Positions 18,330-27,972 of a DNA stretch of 64,000 bases are shown in pieces; position 1 is the first letter of the stretch; each line of letters opens with the position of its first letter. Under the pieces are notes generated by a model. The model saw only the letters and a list, made by a program, of their open reading frames with translations, was not told the DNA's origin and searched no databases. A program made the position numbers and the translations under genes. The DNA is from an uncultured Clostridia bacterium (GTDB lineage Bacteria; Bacillota; Clostridia; TANB77; CAG-508): assembly GCA_948630815.1 (NCBI GenBank), contig CAPIEU010000007.1, forward strand, positions 1-64,000, read 5' to 3'.

Positions 18330-18815
18330 TTACATTCTAAATGTAGTAAATATTTTAGGTTCTTTTTCTTCTTCATTATTTTCTTGCTTTTTTATAATTT
18401 TTTTCATTGATACTTTTGTACCTAAACCTAAAATTGATTCCACCTCTAATTCATCCATAAAGCTATCCATAATGGTAAAACCCATTCCTGATCTTTCTAA
18501 ATCTGGTTTTGAAGTAAAAAGTGGCTCTTTAGCCATATTTACATCATCTATTCCTTTTCCGTTATCTTGTATTTCTATCATAATAGTATTTGCAAATATC
18601 TTACATATTATTGTTATCAATCCTTCTCTATCCTCATAGGCATGAATTATACAATTTGTTACAGCTTCAGATACAGCTGTTTTTATATCTGCTAGTTCCT
18701 CAATTGTTGGATCGAGTTGTGATGCAAAAGCTGCTACACTAATACGTGCAAATGCCTCATTATTTGATTTACTTAAAAATTCTAATTTCATTTCATTTTC
18801 ATACAAACTTTTCAT
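18330..18815 (-). CDS. spoIIAB: anti-sigma F factor and kinase SpoIIAB
   Basis: A 161-residue GHKL-fold serine kinase that holds SigF inactive and phosphorylates SpoIIAA. The ATP-binding motifs are clear: EAVTNCIIHAYED (N box), EIQDNGKGIDD (G1) and ERSGMGFTIMDSFMD (G2). It has about 18 extra charged C-terminal residues. An alternative start at the internal ATG (MKLEFLSKS) would match Bacillus better. It lies between spoIIAA and sigF in the canonical order. Confidence 0.96.
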   Translation of the reverse strand: MKSLYENEMKLEFLSKSNNEAFARISVAAFASQLDPTIEELADIKTAVSEAVTNCIIHAYEDREGLITIICKIFANTIMIEIQDNGKGIDDVNMAKEPLFTSKPDLERSGMGFTIMDSFMDELEVESILGLGTKVSMKKIIKKQENNEEEKEPKIFTTFRM

Positions 18816-18845
18816 TTTTTATTCTCATTCCTTTTTATTTGTTTT

Positions 18846-19163
18846 TTACGCACACTTATTTGAAATAGGTATTATTTTTAATATTCCACACATTTCAAAT
18901 ATTTTTTTTATACTTTGATTTACATTTATAAGTTCTGTTTTTCCTCCTAATCTTCTTACAGTTTTATATCTTCCAATTAACATTCCAATCCCTGCTGAAT
19001 CCATGAAAGTAACCTTATTAAAGTCAAATACAACTTTTTTAGGAATATATCTTTCAATTTCACTATCCATCTTCCTCCTTATTTTCTCTGTTTGATGATG
19101 ATCAATTTCTTCTGTAATTTCAAAAATTAGTAGCTTGTCCTTTTCTTCATATTTAGTATTCAA
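18846..19163 (-). CDS. spoIIAA: anti-sigma F factor antagonist SpoIIAA
   Basis: A STAS-domain protein that frees SigF by binding SpoIIAB. I place the start at the TTG at 19163 because AGGAGG lies nine bases upstream; this gives 105 residues beginning MNTKYEEKDKLLIFEI, close to the Bacillus protein, rather than the longer frame. The phosphorylated serine is in VTFMDSAGIGMLIGRYK (the S of DSAGIG). First gene of the spoIIA operon. Confidence 0.93.
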   Translation of the reverse strand: MNTKYEEKDKLLIFEITEEIDHHQTEKIRRKMDSEIERYIPKKVVFDFNKVTFMDSAGIGMLIGRYKTVRRLGGKTELINVNQSIKKIFEMCGILKIIPISNKCA

Positions 19164-19290
19164 AATTTTATTCCTCCTAACTTTTTTTATAATTATAACT
19201 CGTTTGGTGATTTTTTCCAATAGCGAAACATAGGAAGTTTTAGCGATTTATAAGAACTTTACGACATTTTATTACATATAAGAACAAAAA

Positions 19291-19319
19291 AAGGAAACGG
19301 GCATATCACCCATTTCCTT
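19291..19319 (-). terminator. terminator of the 40-aa peptide gene
   Basis: AAGGAAACGGG / CCCATTTCCTT (one C-A mismatch) followed on the minus strand by a run of T. It insulates the spoIIA operon from the small gene upstream. Confidence 0.75.
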
Positions 19320-19335
19320 AACAGATTTTCCTTTC

Positions 19336-19458
19336 TTAGTAGTCATAACGTGCTTTGTCTTCTCTTCCTAAAGCAACACAAAGTCCTACAAAACCAAGGG
19401 AAGCTACAGTTACCACTGTCGCTATAACAATTCCTGTTACTTTTAAAACCCGTTTCAT
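19336..19458 (-). CDS. 40-aa membrane peptide with an in-frame CGG at codon 3
   Basis: The ATG at 19458 follows AAAGGAG and opens a 40-residue frame: MKRVLK, a membrane segment (VTGIVIATVVTVASLGFVGL) and a polar tail (GREDKARYDY). Codon use is richer in C-ending codons than in neighbours. CGG at 19450-19452 is codon 3; skipping its C would give a stop two codons later. The gene has its own terminator. No family is recognised. Confidence 0.55.
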   Translation of the reverse strand: MKRVLKVTGIVIATVVTVASLGFVGLCVALGREDKARYDY

Positions 19459-19551
19459 GCATTTTCTCCTTTCTAGAATTTTTAGTACTTTTATAGTATA
19501 CACTAATTTACACATCATTTCAAGTTTTAAAAGTTATTTAATAAACATTTC

Positions 19552-20301
19552 TTACTTTTTATTTCTTTCCACTACTATATCCCCAAATATTTTTTCTTGT
19601 GTAGCTATTACTTTATCTCTTCTTGTTAATTCTAATAATCCAGAAAACGCTGTAACCACTTCTTGTTTATTGCATTTTGATAATGTGTACATTTTATTAA
19701 ATACGAATTTAGGTTTATGCAATAATTCTTTAAACATTTCTTTAACTTTGCTTGCAACTGTATATGTATCTGTTATTGCAATTTTCTTTATATTTTCTGC
19801 ATTTTGATTTAATCGTGCTTTATTTCTTTCTACTATATTGCTATATATCTCTGGAATAATTTCTTTTGTATATTCCTTTTCTAATTTCTGTTTTGGAAGT
19901 TCGATATTTTCTTGCATTTTAAATAATCTATTTGAAAATTCTAAATAATTTTGTTTTAATTTAGATGTAATTTCTTTATATTTCTTATATTCAATTATTC
20001 TTGCAATTAACTGTTCTTCTGTTAATTCTTCTTCATCTTCTACTTGTTTTGGCAATAAGCCTTTTGATTTAATATATAATAAGGTAGATGCCATTATTAA
20101 AAATTCACTTGTTATTTCTAAATTCATTTTTTCTGCTTGATTAATAAATTCAATATATTGGTCTGCTATTTCACTTATTTTTATATCATAAATATCCATT
20201 TTATTTTTATCGATTAAAGCTAATAATAAATCTAATGGGCCTTCAAAATTTTCTATTTTTATAGCATATTTATTGCTTTGTAAAGTTAATACATTTTGCA
20301 T
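19552..20301 (-). CDS. scpA: segregation and condensation protein ScpA
   Basis: A 249-residue kleisin that bridges SMC heads. The N-terminal signature IENFEGPLDLLLALIDKNKMDIYDIKISEIADQY is diagnostic, followed by EFLIMASTLLYIKSKGLLPK; the C-terminal winged-helix part (VVTAFSGLLELTRRDKVIATQ) binds the SMC head. Normal length. scpB, often adjacent, is not next to it. It follows recX with one base between, so the two are co-transcribed. Confidence 0.94.
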   Translation of the reverse strand: MQNVLTLQSNKYAIKIENFEGPLDLLLALIDKNKMDIYDIKISEIADQYIEFINQAEKMNLEITSEFLIMASTLLYIKSKGLLPKQVEDEEELTEEQLIARIIEYKKYKEITSKLKQNYLEFSNRLFKMQENIELPKQKLEKEYTKEIIPEIYSNIVERNKARLNQNAENIKKIAITDTYTVASKVKEMFKELLHKPKFVFNKMYTLSKCNKQEVVTAFSGLLELTRRDKVIATQEKIFGDIVVERNKK

Positions 20302-20739
20302 TTAAAATACTTCCTTTATAGTTTGATGGTTATAACCTTTTTTTATAAGATATATTTTTATATCTTCTTTTTCCATTGTTCTTTGCTTCTTTTGTAGTAA
20401 ATTTTCCGCAGATTTAATTTCATATTCTTCTAATATTTCTTTGTTATTATATACATACTCTTCTAGCTCGTTTTTATCTATTCCCTTTGTTAATAATTTA
20501 TACTCTATCTCTTTTATAGATAAATCTTTTAAAGCTATAAATTCTTTAACTGACCTATCTATATAATCCATATCATTTAAATATCCTACATCTTTTACAT
20601 ATGCTATAATATCATATAACATATCACTTTGTATAGTATTTTTAAATTTATTTTTTACTTCATACTCTGTTCTTTTTTTATACATTATATAATTCATTAC
20701 TTTTGTCTTTTCTTTATCAAATTCTTCTACTGTATACAT
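20302..20739 (-). CDS. recX: RecX family regulator of RecA
   Basis: A 145-residue all-helical protein with three-helix RecX repeats: a first unit KVMNYIMYKKRTEYEVKNKF, a second YLNDMDYIDRSVKEFIALKDLSIKEIEYKLLTKGI, and a last KIYLIKKGYNHQTIKEV. RecX limits RecA filament growth. I choose the ATG at 20739, since GGAGG lies seven bases before it, over the frame start at 20751. recA lies upstream on the same strand, the usual partner. Confidence 0.85.
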   Translation of the reverse strand: MYTVEEFDKEKTKVMNYIMYKKRTEYEVKNKFKNTIQSDMLYDIIAYVKDVGYLNDMDYIDRSVKEFIALKDLSIKEIEYKLLTKGIDKNELEEYVYNNKEILEEYEIKSAENLLQKKQRTMEKEDIKIYLIKKGYNHQTIKEVF

Positions 20740-20807
20740 ATTATCCTCCATACAATTTCAATAAAACCTAGGAATTTTTTTCACCTATTACATATACGTC
20801 CAATCCA

Positions 20808-20840
20808 TCTTGATGAATGTAGGACGTTTTTGTTTTTCTC
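20808..20840. repeat. dispersed repeat, inverted copy of 3297-3329
   Basis: ATGTAGGACGTTTTTGTTTT and flanks match the reverse complement of 3297-3329 with a few differences. It lies in the 200-bp gap between recA and recX. Confidence 0.55.
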
Positions 20841-20951
20841 TTTAAAGTTCGAAAAACAAAAAAATCTATTGTTCATGTGTCGCTACTTTACTATTAAAAA
20901 GTTAATTTTCTTATACAACAAGGGAGTATTAAAATACCCCCTCTTTTTCTC

Positions 20952-21995
20952 CTATTCTTCTTCATCTGTCATATTTTCTTCTCCTAAGCTCTTTTCAAAT
21001 GCTTGTTCAAAATTATTTCTTATTTTTTGCTCGATTTCTGTCATTATTTCTGGATTATCTAATAAATATTTTTTTACATTTTCTCTACCTTGTCCTATTC
21101 TTTCTCCATTATAACTAAACCATGATCCACTCTTTTCAATTATATCTAGGTTCACCCCTATATCTAATATATTTCCTTCTTTTGATATACCTTTACCATA
21201 TACTATATCAAATTCAGCCTCTCTAAATGGTGGTGCAACTTTATTTTTTACTATTTTTACTCTTGCTCTACTTCCAACAACTTCTCCATCTTGTTTTATT
21301 GATTCTGTTTTTCTAATATCCATACGAACAGAAGCATAAAATTTTAGTGCTCTTCCTCCTGTTGTTGTTTCTGGATTTCCAAACATAACACCAATTTTTT
21401 CTCTTAATTGGTTAATAAATATTAAAACTGTTTTTGATTTGTTTATTGCTCCTGCAAGTTTTCTTAATGCTTGTGACATAAGCCTTGCTTGTAACCCCAT
21501 ATGAGAATCTCCCATATCTCCATCGATTTCTGCTTTTGGTACTAATGCTGCTACTGAGTCTACTACTATAACATCTAGTGCTCCACTTCTAATTAATGCT
21601 TCAGCTATTTCAAGTGCTTGTTCACCTGTATCTGGTTGTGATACTATTAAGTTATCTATATCTACCCCTAAATGTTTTGCATATACTGGATCTAGTGCAT
21701 GTTCTGCATCTATAAATGCTGCTTCTCCCCCTAGTTTTTGTGCTTCTGATACTACATGTAATGCAAGTGTTGTTTTACCAGAAGATTCTGGTCCATATAT
21801 TTCTATAATTCTTCCACGAGGTACGCCTCCAATTCCTAATGCAATATCTAATCCTAATGCACCTGTTGGAATTGCCTCTATATTCATTGCTTGAAATTCT
21901 CCAAGTTTCATTACTGAACCTTTTCCAAATTGTTTTTCTATTTGTCCCATTGCTGCTTCTAATGCTTTTCTTTTTTCTGAATTTTCTGTACTCAT
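20952..21995 (-). CDS. recA: recombinase RecA
   Basis: A 347-residue RecA: Walker A GPESSGKTTLALH, Walker B VIVVDSVAALVPK, the L1/L2 loop region MGLQARLMSQALRKL and FINQLREKIGVMFGNPETTTGGRALKFYASVR. It forms the strand-exchange filament on single-stranded DNA and triggers LexA cleavage. Acidic C-terminus (GEENMTDEEE). AGGAGG precedes the ATG. Confidence 0.98.
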   Translation of the reverse strand: MSTENSEKRKALEAAMGQIEKQFGKGSVMKLGEFQAMNIEAIPTGALGLDIALGIGGVPRGRIIEIYGPESSGKTTLALHVVSEAQKLGGEAAFIDAEHALDPVYAKHLGVDIDNLIVSQPDTGEQALEIAEALIRSGALDVIVVDSVAALVPKAEIDGDMGDSHMGLQARLMSQALRKLAGAINKSKTVLIFINQLREKIGVMFGNPETTTGGRALKFYASVRMDIRKTESIKQDGEVVGSRARVKIVKNKVAPPFREAEFDIVYGKGISKEGNILDIGVNLDIIEKSGSWFSYNGERIGQGRENVKKYLLDNPEIMTEIEQKIRNNFEQAFEKSLGEENMTDEEE

Positions 21996-22578
21996 ATAAA
22001 ACCTCCTATATTTTTAAAACGTTTGTTTGTATTTGTATTATCACATTTAATTTTTTATTTGTCAATACTTTTTTTAAATTTTTTTAAATAATTTCTAAAA
22101 GCAAGTAAATACCTATACCTCCCTTCTTTTATCTAATTATCTTAAATTTCTAATTTGGTAATTCATTTAGATTATAAAATTTATCTTTGATTATAATTTC
22201 ACTCTACTTAAAACTAAAAAAATATTTTGAATTAACTAATTTCTAGATTTTCCTATATGCCAAACTGTAAATTGATTTTGATAATACTTGATAAAACTTA
22301 CTTTTTGAAATTAATTTTAAACTGAAGTTATTATATTATGGATATTATGATTTGTAAATAGATTTATTATAACTTTTTTATTAGGGCAATTTCTTGGAAG
22401 GGCAAGCCATTATTAATCACCCCTACACCTTAGAGTAAGACTCTGCAGCCTTTTGTTACCATTGTAATATTTCATAAATTTCCCTATTTTTTATGTTAAA
22501 TTTTGACTTTAACATAAATACGTAGTATAATTAATATTGTAAATGTCAATAAAGATCTTAAAAGAAAGGAACTAAAAA
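21996..22578. other. 583-bp gap between recA and the 129-aa gene
   Basis: Very AT-rich with no supported gene. Bases 22385-22455 contain CACCCCTACACCTTAGAG and AAGACTCTGCAGCC, resembling the CCCCTACA-type repeat ends seen elsewhere (35275, 47770). The promoters of the diverging recA and 129-aa genes must lie here, but I cannot fix them. Confidence 0.35.
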
Positions 22579-22968
22579 ATGAAATTACGGTTAGCATTGC
22601 AGGTAACTGGTTTATCAAAAAATCTTTTTGCTTTTGTAGAAAACGTTGATCGTTTATGCAAAGAGCATAAGGATTTTACATTTGGCTTTAAACAAGGAAA
22701 AAAGCTGTACCTTGACACTTGTAAGGGAATGCAAAATAATTGGTACATTAGCATTAAGCAACAACCTAATGTACAGTTTATTGTTGCAACTTTAAACTAT
22801 TCCCTTGCATTAGGAAGCTTTATCGATTTATCATTAGTAGATAATGTTTTATACTTTGACATCTCTTTTGTTGATAAGGATGCACCTATATCCAACGATG
22901 AGGATATCCTTCAAAGAAAAGTTCAATCCTTTGCAGACGGACTTGGTTTACAGTACACCCTTATTTAA
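22579..22968 (+). CDS. 129-aa protein of unknown function with an in-frame CGG at codon 4
   Basis: A soluble 129-residue protein (LALQVTGLSKNLFAFVENVD, GKKLYLDTCKGMQNNWY, a hydrophobic middle, and a C-terminal LQYTLI). AAAGAAAGGAA precedes the ATG. Codon use has more C-ending codons (AAC, GAC, CTT) than neighbours, hinting at acquisition or high expression. CGG at 22588-22590 is codon 4 and must be read unshifted; skipping its C gives a stop two codons later. It is a single-gene unit with its own terminator. No family is recognised. Confidence 0.65.
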   Translation: MKLRLALQVTGLSKNLFAFVENVDRLCKEHKDFTFGFKQGKKLYLDTCKGMQNNWYISIKQQPNVQFIVATLNYSLALGSFIDLSLVDNVLYFDISFVDKDAPISNDEDILQRKVQSFADGLGLQYTLI

Positions 22969-22978
22969 AATCCTTTTG

Positions 22979-23005
22979 TCCCCATATTGTTTTTGAATAT
23001 GGGGA
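22979..23005 (+). terminator. terminator of the 129-aa gene
   Basis: TCCCCATATT / AATATGGGGA around GTTTTTG followed by TTTTTCTTTTT. Confidence 0.9.
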
Positions 23006-23067
23006 TTTTTCTTTTTATTGATATTTTTCTTTTTTATTAATATACTATAAATATAGGAGTTGATTAT

Positions 23068-24462
23068 ATGTTTAAAAATCATATTGATAAACTAAAAGAT
23101 GAAATTATCTCTTCTACTTGTGAACTTATTAAGATCCCAAGTGTAAATACAGAGTCTACTAATCAATCTATGCCTTTTGGAGAAGAATGTAATAATACTT
23201 TAGAATATGTTTTAAATTTAGCCTCTAATTTGGGTTTTAAGACTAAAAATATTGATGGTTATTGTGGTTATGTTGAATTTGGCAAGGGTAAAGAACTAAT
23301 GGGTATTATTGGACATTTAGATGTTGTTCCAGAAGGAGAAAACTGGACTTATCCCCCATTTTCTGCAACTATAGCTAATGGAAAAATTTATGGGAGAGGT
23401 GCTATAGATGATAAAGGTCCTGTTATTGCTAGCCTTTATGCCATGAAAACTGTTATGGATAATTGTAACGTAAATAAAAGAGTTAGATTAATTTTAGGTT
23501 TAAATGAAGAAAAAGATTGGAAATGTATCGAATATTATAAAGCTCATGAAGAAATTCCAAGTTTTGGATTTAGTCCTGATGCTGATTTTCCTTGTATTTA
23601 TGCTGAAAAAGCTTTACTAAATGTTCATCTAAATCAAATTTATAACTCTAATGATAAAATTAAAATCGCTGATATTGATTATAATAATAATGCTATGAAT
23701 GTTGTACCTAAATTTTGTAAAGTTAAACTTAATATAGATAATAATATTGATATAGATGAATGTATTATTAATTTAACTATTATAGCAAAAAAGCATAATT
23801 TTAATATTAAACTAAATAAAGAAAATGATAATACTATTATAATAGAAGCATATGGTATAAGTGCTCACAGTGCACATCCAGACTTAGGTGTTAATGCTAT
23901 ATCTAATATTCTTATTGTTTTAACTGAATTATTTGAAATTTACAATATTAATGTAGAACTTTTATCTATGTTTTGTCGTTATATTCATACACAATATAAT
24001 GGTGATGATTTAAATATTAATTTCCCTGATGAATCCGGAAAATTGACTTTAAATGTTGCAAGATTTTTCTTAGAAAATAACACTTTAGGTATTAGTATGA
24101 ATTTAAGAATTCCTGTTCACTCTCATATAGAAACAGTAAAAAATAGATTTAATGATATTTTTAAAACTAATTCTATTACAGTCTCTTTTGATGGCAAAAA
24201 AGATGCCTTATATATACCTAAAGATAATAATTTAGTTACAACTTTGGCTTCTATTTTTAATGAAGTAACTGAAAAAAACGAAAAACCTATAGCAATTGGT
24301 GGTGCAACATATGCACGTGCATTTAAAAATTTCGTTTCTTTTGGTGCAAATATGCCTGGGGATGAAGATATGTGTCACAAGGTTGACGAATTTATTTCTA
24401 TAGATAACTTAATTTTAACAACAAATATTTATGCTACTGCTATTTATAAATTGTGTAAGTAG
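23068..24462 (+). CDS. PepV-type M20 dipeptidase (Sapep family)
   Basis: A 464-residue M20 zinc metallopeptidase that cleaves dipeptides in the cytoplasm. Metal and catalytic motifs: IIGHLDVVPEGENW (first His and Asp), GRGAIDDKGP (bridging Asp), NEEKDWKC (catalytic Glu) and PDADFP; a lid domain insertion around residues 190-360 has the GISAHSAHPDLGVNA motif, and the C-terminal His is in DEDMCHKVDE. GGAGTTGA precedes the ATG at 23068. It is a single-gene unit. PepV is the close match, but other Sapep dipeptidases are possible. Confidence 0.92.
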   Translation: MFKNHIDKLKDEIISSTCELIKIPSVNTESTNQSMPFGEECNNTLEYVLNLASNLGFKTKNIDGYCGYVEFGKGKELMGIIGHLDVVPEGENWTYPPFSATIANGKIYGRGAIDDKGPVIASLYAMKTVMDNCNVNKRVRLILGLNEEKDWKCIEYYKAHEEIPSFGFSPDADFPCIYAEKALLNVHLNQIYNSNDKIKIADIDYNNNAMNVVPKFCKVKLNIDNNIDIDECIINLTIIAKKHNFNIKLNKENDNTIIIEAYGISAHSAHPDLGVNAISNILIVLTELFEIYNINVELLSMFCRYIHTQYNGDDLNINFPDESGKLTLNVARFFLENNTLGISMNLRIPVHSHIETVKNRFNDIFKTNSITVSFDGKKDALYIPKDNNLVTTLASIFNEVTEKNEKPIAIGGATYARAFKNFVSFGANMPGDEDMCHKVDEFISIDNLILTTNIYATAIYKLCK

Positions 24463-24467
24463 TTTCT

Positions 24468-24536
24468 AAAATGATGTAATTGTTTAAAGATTAATATTTT
24501 GGTTTTTATATTAATCTTTAAACAATTCATCATTTT
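24468..24536. repeat. long near-perfect inverted repeat after the dipeptidase gene
   Basis: Arms of about 29 bases (AAAATGATG...AATTGTTTAAAG and its complement, one bulged base) around a TTTGGTTTTT loop. It may serve as a terminator, but the stem is AT-rich and unusually long. Confidence 0.6.
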
Positions 24537-24591
24537 ATATAATTAACAATTACTGATAACATTTTAAATATATTATAGCTGTTTATTCAAC

Positions 24592-24620
24592 AAAAAATGA
24601 CCCAAGAATTTGGGTCATTT
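24592..24620 (-). terminator. spoVG terminator
   Basis: AAAAAATGACCCA / TGGGTCATTTTT, 14 bases after the spoVG stop, with a T run on the minus strand. Confidence 0.85.
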
Positions 24621-24633
24621 TTAACCATATTTA

Positions 24634-24924
24634 TTATTCAGCTGAACCTTCTTCAACTTCAGCATCTGGAGCATCATAAGCTTCTAAGATAGCTGCTTGA
24701 ATTTTTTCTCTTGTTTCAGCATTGATTGGATGAGCTATATCTTTGAAATCTCCGTTTGGAGTTTTTCTACTTGGCATAGCAATAAATAATCCATTTTGGC
24801 TTTCGATAACTTTGATATCGTGGATTACGAATTCATTATCGAATGTTACAGAAGCAACAGCTTTCATTCTGTTCTCTGAATTTACTTTTCTTAAACGTAC
24901 ATCTGTTATTTGCATTTTCTGCAC
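24634..24924 (-). CDS. spoVG: SpoVG, RNA/DNA-binding regulator
   Basis: A 96-residue SpoVG: QITDVRLRKVNSENRMKAVASVTFDNEFVIHDIKVIE then GLFIAMPSRKTPNGDFKDIAHPINAETREKIQ. This is the standard size and layout. SpoVG is a site-specific nucleic-acid-binding global regulator of sporulation, envelope and virulence genes. It stands alone with its own terminator. Confidence 0.96.
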   Translation of the reverse strand: MQKMQITDVRLRKVNSENRMKAVASVTFDNEFVIHDIKVIESQNGLFIAMPSRKTPNGDFKDIAHPINAETREKIQAAILEAYDAPDAEVEEGSAE

Positions 24925-25312
24925 CCCTCTTCATAAATTGTTTTAATATTTCGTACTGTTATGTACAAATATATTATTCGTCACAAATCTTTTTTTTCCT
25001 CCTATTTTTTACAAAAAAGTAATTTTATTATTAATATTCAGTTTTAAACTAATATTATAATTTGCTCTTTGGAATCCCCAATCGCCTATTTAGCTACATC
25101 TCCATTAAGTAAATGGAATCTTTACTCTACTATTTTAGTAAGTCACTAGATTTAAAATAGTTATTTTTGAAAAATAGAAAAAAGCCTGCTTGTTACTATT
25201 AATTATGTATGATTTAACATTTTTTATACATAATACATAAAATAATATTGAAAAAAAACTATTTAAAGTATATAATTTTATCTAAATGGTAAATTCATTA
25301 TAAAAGGGGCGA
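24925..25312. other. 388-bp divergent intergenic region (spoVG / murC)
   Basis: AT-rich and without a supported gene. It must carry the promoters of spoVG (minus) and murC (plus). The segment ATCCCCAATCGCCTATTTAG near 25074 is richer in GC than its surroundings, but I see no palindrome or riboswitch. Confidence 0.35.
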
Positions 25313-26704
25313 ATGGCTTTGGCTAACATTGAAAATATAAAAAAATATAAAAGAATACATATGATTGGAATTGGCGGAGTTAGTATGAGTGGTATTGCAG
25401 AGATACTACATAACTTTGGTTTTACTATTACAGGAAGTGATGCTCATTCTTCTGAAATTACAGATAAATTAATAAAAAATGGAATTAGTGTTACAATAGG
25501 TCATGATATAAATAATTTAAGAAAAGCGGACGCTGTAGTTTTTACTGCTGCAATTTCAAATGATGATCCTGAAATGATAGAAGCACATAACTTAAACATT
25601 CCTTTAATAGAAAGATGTGATTTTTTAGGTGAACTTACAAAGGCATTTGAAAACACTATAGGAATTTCTGGTACACATGGTAAAACTACAACTACTTCTA
25701 TGGTATCTGTATGTTTTTTAAAAGCTGGTTTTGACCCAAACATTCAAGTTGGAGGAATTTTAAACCAAATTGATGGTAATTATAAGATTGGTAATAGTGA
25801 ATATTTTATAATTGAAGCTTGTGAATATGTAGAAAGTTTCCTAAAATTTAGACCTAGGGCAGAAATTATATTAAATATTGATAATGATCATTTAGATTAT
25901 TTTAAAACTTTTGATAATATTAAAAATGCTTTTATAAAATATGTTAAATTACTTCCTTCAAATGGAATTTTAGTATTAAATGCAGATGATTCAAACTGTT
26001 TAGATTTAAAAGATTATTCTGCTTGCCCATATATTACATATGGAATAGAAAATTCAAGTGCTGATTTTGTAGCTAAAGATATTAAATTTAATAATGATGG
26101 TTTTCCTGAATTTGATGTATATAAGCATAACGAATTTTATTCTCATATTAAACTATCTGTTGCAGGATATCATAATGTTTTAAATGCTCTTGGTTGTATT
26201 AGCTTATGTAACCATTATGGAATTACTAAGGATAATATAAAGAATGCACTCTTAGAGTTTACTGGTGCTCATAGAAGATTAGAATATAAGGGAAGTTATA
26301 ATAATATATCTGTTTACGATGATTATGCTCATCATCCAACTGAAATTAAAGCTACTTTTAATGCTTTATATAATAAGAACTTTAATAAAGCTTGGGTTAT
26401 TTTTCAACCACATACTTATTCAAGAACTAAAAACTTATTAAATGAATTTGCAGAAAGTTTAAGCGGTTTTGATAATATAATTATAACTGATATTTATGCA
26501 GCAAGAGAAGCTAATACTTATGGTGTATCTTCTAAAGACATTGTAAATAGACTGAATTCTTCAAGGAAAACGAATTGTGAATATATTTCTAATTTTGAAG
26601 ACATTGTTAAATTTATTCATGAACACGCAAAACCAAACGATGTTATATTAACACTTGGTGCTGGTGATGTTACCAATATTGGACCAATGCTACTAGAAAA
26701 ATAA
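25313..26704 (+). CDS. murC: UDP-N-acetylmuramate--L-alanine ligase MurC
   Basis: A 463-residue Mur ligase adding L-Ala to UDP-MurNAc in peptidoglycan synthesis. N-terminal nucleotide-binding IHMIGIGGVSMSGIAEIL, ATP loop GISGTHGKTTTTSM (about residue 120), EACEY, and the C-terminal DDYAHHPTEIKATF and FQPHTYSRTK are all classical MurC motifs. GGGGCGA precedes the ATG. It is monocistronic here and ends in a strong hairpin. Confidence 0.97.
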   Translation: MALANIENIKKYKRIHMIGIGGVSMSGIAEILHNFGFTITGSDAHSSEITDKLIKNGISVTIGHDINNLRKADAVVFTAAISNDDPEMIEAHNLNIPLIERCDFLGELTKAFENTIGISGTHGKTTTTSMVSVCFLKAGFDPNIQVGGILNQIDGNYKIGNSEYFIIEACEYVESFLKFRPRAEIILNIDNDHLDYFKTFDNIKNAFIKYVKLLPSNGILVLNADDSNCLDLKDYSACPYITYGIENSSADFVAKDIKFNNDGFPEFDVYKHNEFYSHIKLSVAGYHNVLNALGCISLCNHYGITKDNIKNALLEFTGAHRRLEYKGSYNNISVYDDYAHHPTEIKATFNALYNKNFNKAWVIFQPHTYSRTKNLLNEFAESLSGFDNIIITDIYAAREANTYGVSSKDIVNRLNSSRKTNCEYISNFEDIVKFIHEHAKPNDVILTLGAGDVTNIGPMLLEK

Positions 26705-26705
26705 A

Positions 26706-26740
26706 TTAAAATTCCTCGCACAATGTGCGAGGAATTTTAA
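26706..26740. terminator. bidirectional terminator between murC and spoIVB
   Basis: A perfect 16-bp stem (TTAAAATTCCTCGCAC / GTGCGAGGAATTTTAA) with a 3-nt loop between converging genes; it overlaps the last codons of spoIVB. Confidence 0.9.
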
Positions 26741-27972
26741 TTTACTTCTCTTGCTTGTTTTATCATTAAGTCTGCAAATACTGCATACCCTTTTTCAGGA
26801 TCATTTACTAATACATGTGTTAATGCTCCTACCATTTTGCCATCTTGTATTATTGGACTACCACTCATTCCTTGTATTATTCCCCCTGTTTTTTCTATTA
26901 AATCTTTATCTACTACTTTTACTTGCATACTTTTATTATTTTCATTATTGTTTGTATATATTTTTTCTATTTCTATATCGAATTCTTGTTTTTTGTTATT
27001 TTCTAGGGTACATAATATTTTTGCAGGACCTGTTTTTATTTCATCACGTGTTGCTACTTCTATTGCTTTTGATAAATCAATATTTAATGCACTTACATTT
27101 GTTACTTTTCCATATACTCCAAATTCTGTGTTTTTATAAACTTCTCCCACTTGTGTACTATTTTCAATTGAACCTTGAATTTTTCCTGGACTGCCTTTTT
27201 TTCCTTTTATTATAGAAACTATTTTTGTTGTAACAAAATCTCCTTTTGCAATATCTAATAAATTACCAGTATCTACATCTTGTATTCCATGTCCTAGTGC
27301 TGCAAATGTTTTCGTAGATGGTTCATAAAAACTAACTGTTCCAACACCAGCAGCAGCATCTCTTACCCAAAGTCCTAATTTATAATTGTTATTTCCAACT
27401 TTTACTGGAGTTATATTTGTTTCTAAAGTTTGTCCTTCTCTTAGATATTTAATAGATAAATTATTTCCCTTTGATTTATTAACTGTATTTAATAAATCTG
27501 CTGTACATGTAACTGTTTCATCATTTATTTCTACAATCATATCTCCTTCTTGTATTCCAGTATTTTCGTATGGTTTATATTTATTATTATCTACTCCTTC
27601 TATTTCACTCATTCCTACCACTAATACTCCACTTGTATAAAGTTTAAGTCCTACTGCATTTCCAAGTGGTATAACTGATGTTTTAGGTATGACATTTACT
27701 GTTATACTTTTAAGCTCAATTCCTCCAAATAGATTTAAACTATAGTTTCTTTTACCTATTGTTTTTATTTCTGATGAAATATCACTTGATGCTTGGATAG
27801 CCTCATAACTTTCATCATCTCTACTTTCTAAATTTATCCCTAAAAGTGTATTAACTTTTAGGCTTTCTCCTTGAAATAAGATAATATTTGATGGTATAGA
27901 AGTTATATTAGTTACATATATTAATAATAAAATTAAAAAACTAACAATAAATATTCTTTTTATAATTCGCAT
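26737..27972 (-). CDS. spoIVB: SpoIVB serine peptidase
   Basis: A 411-residue forespore-secreted S55 peptidase that cleaves SpoIVFA and so triggers pro-SigK processing. Membrane/signal segment at residues 4-24, PDZ domain (about 110-190: GIQEGDMIVEINDETV ... SIKYLREGQ), then the peptidase domain with the catalytic His in ALGHGIQDVDTG and catalytic Ser in IQGMSGSPIIQDGKMVGALTHV. I start at the ATG at 27972 because AAAGGA overlaps the upstream ATG. Single gene between murC and the pilus locus. Confidence 0.95.
   Translation of the reverse strand: MRIIKRIFIVSFLILLLIYVTNITSIPSNIILFQGESLKVNTLLGINLESRDDESYEAIQASSDISSEIKTIGKRNYSLNLFGGIELKSITVNVIPKTSVIPLGNAVGLKLYTSGVLVVGMSEIEGVDNNKYKPYENTGIQEGDMIVEINDETVTCTADLLNTVNKSKGNNLSIKYLREGQTLETNITPVKVGNNNYKLGLWVRDAAAGVGTVSFYEPSTKTFAALGHGIQDVDTGNLLDIAKGDFVTTKIVSIIKGKKGSPGKIQGSIENSTQVGEVYKNTEFGVYGKVTNVSALNIDLSKAIEVATRDEIKTGPAKILCTLENNKKQEFDIEIEKIYTNNNENNKSMQVKVVDKDLIEKTGGIIQGMSGSPIIQDGKMVGALTHVLVNDPEKGYAVFADLMIKQAREVN

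Noticed and set aside
26751..27215. Plus-strand Leu-rich frame opposite spoIVB
   Set aside because: Antisense shadow of an AT-rich coding region.
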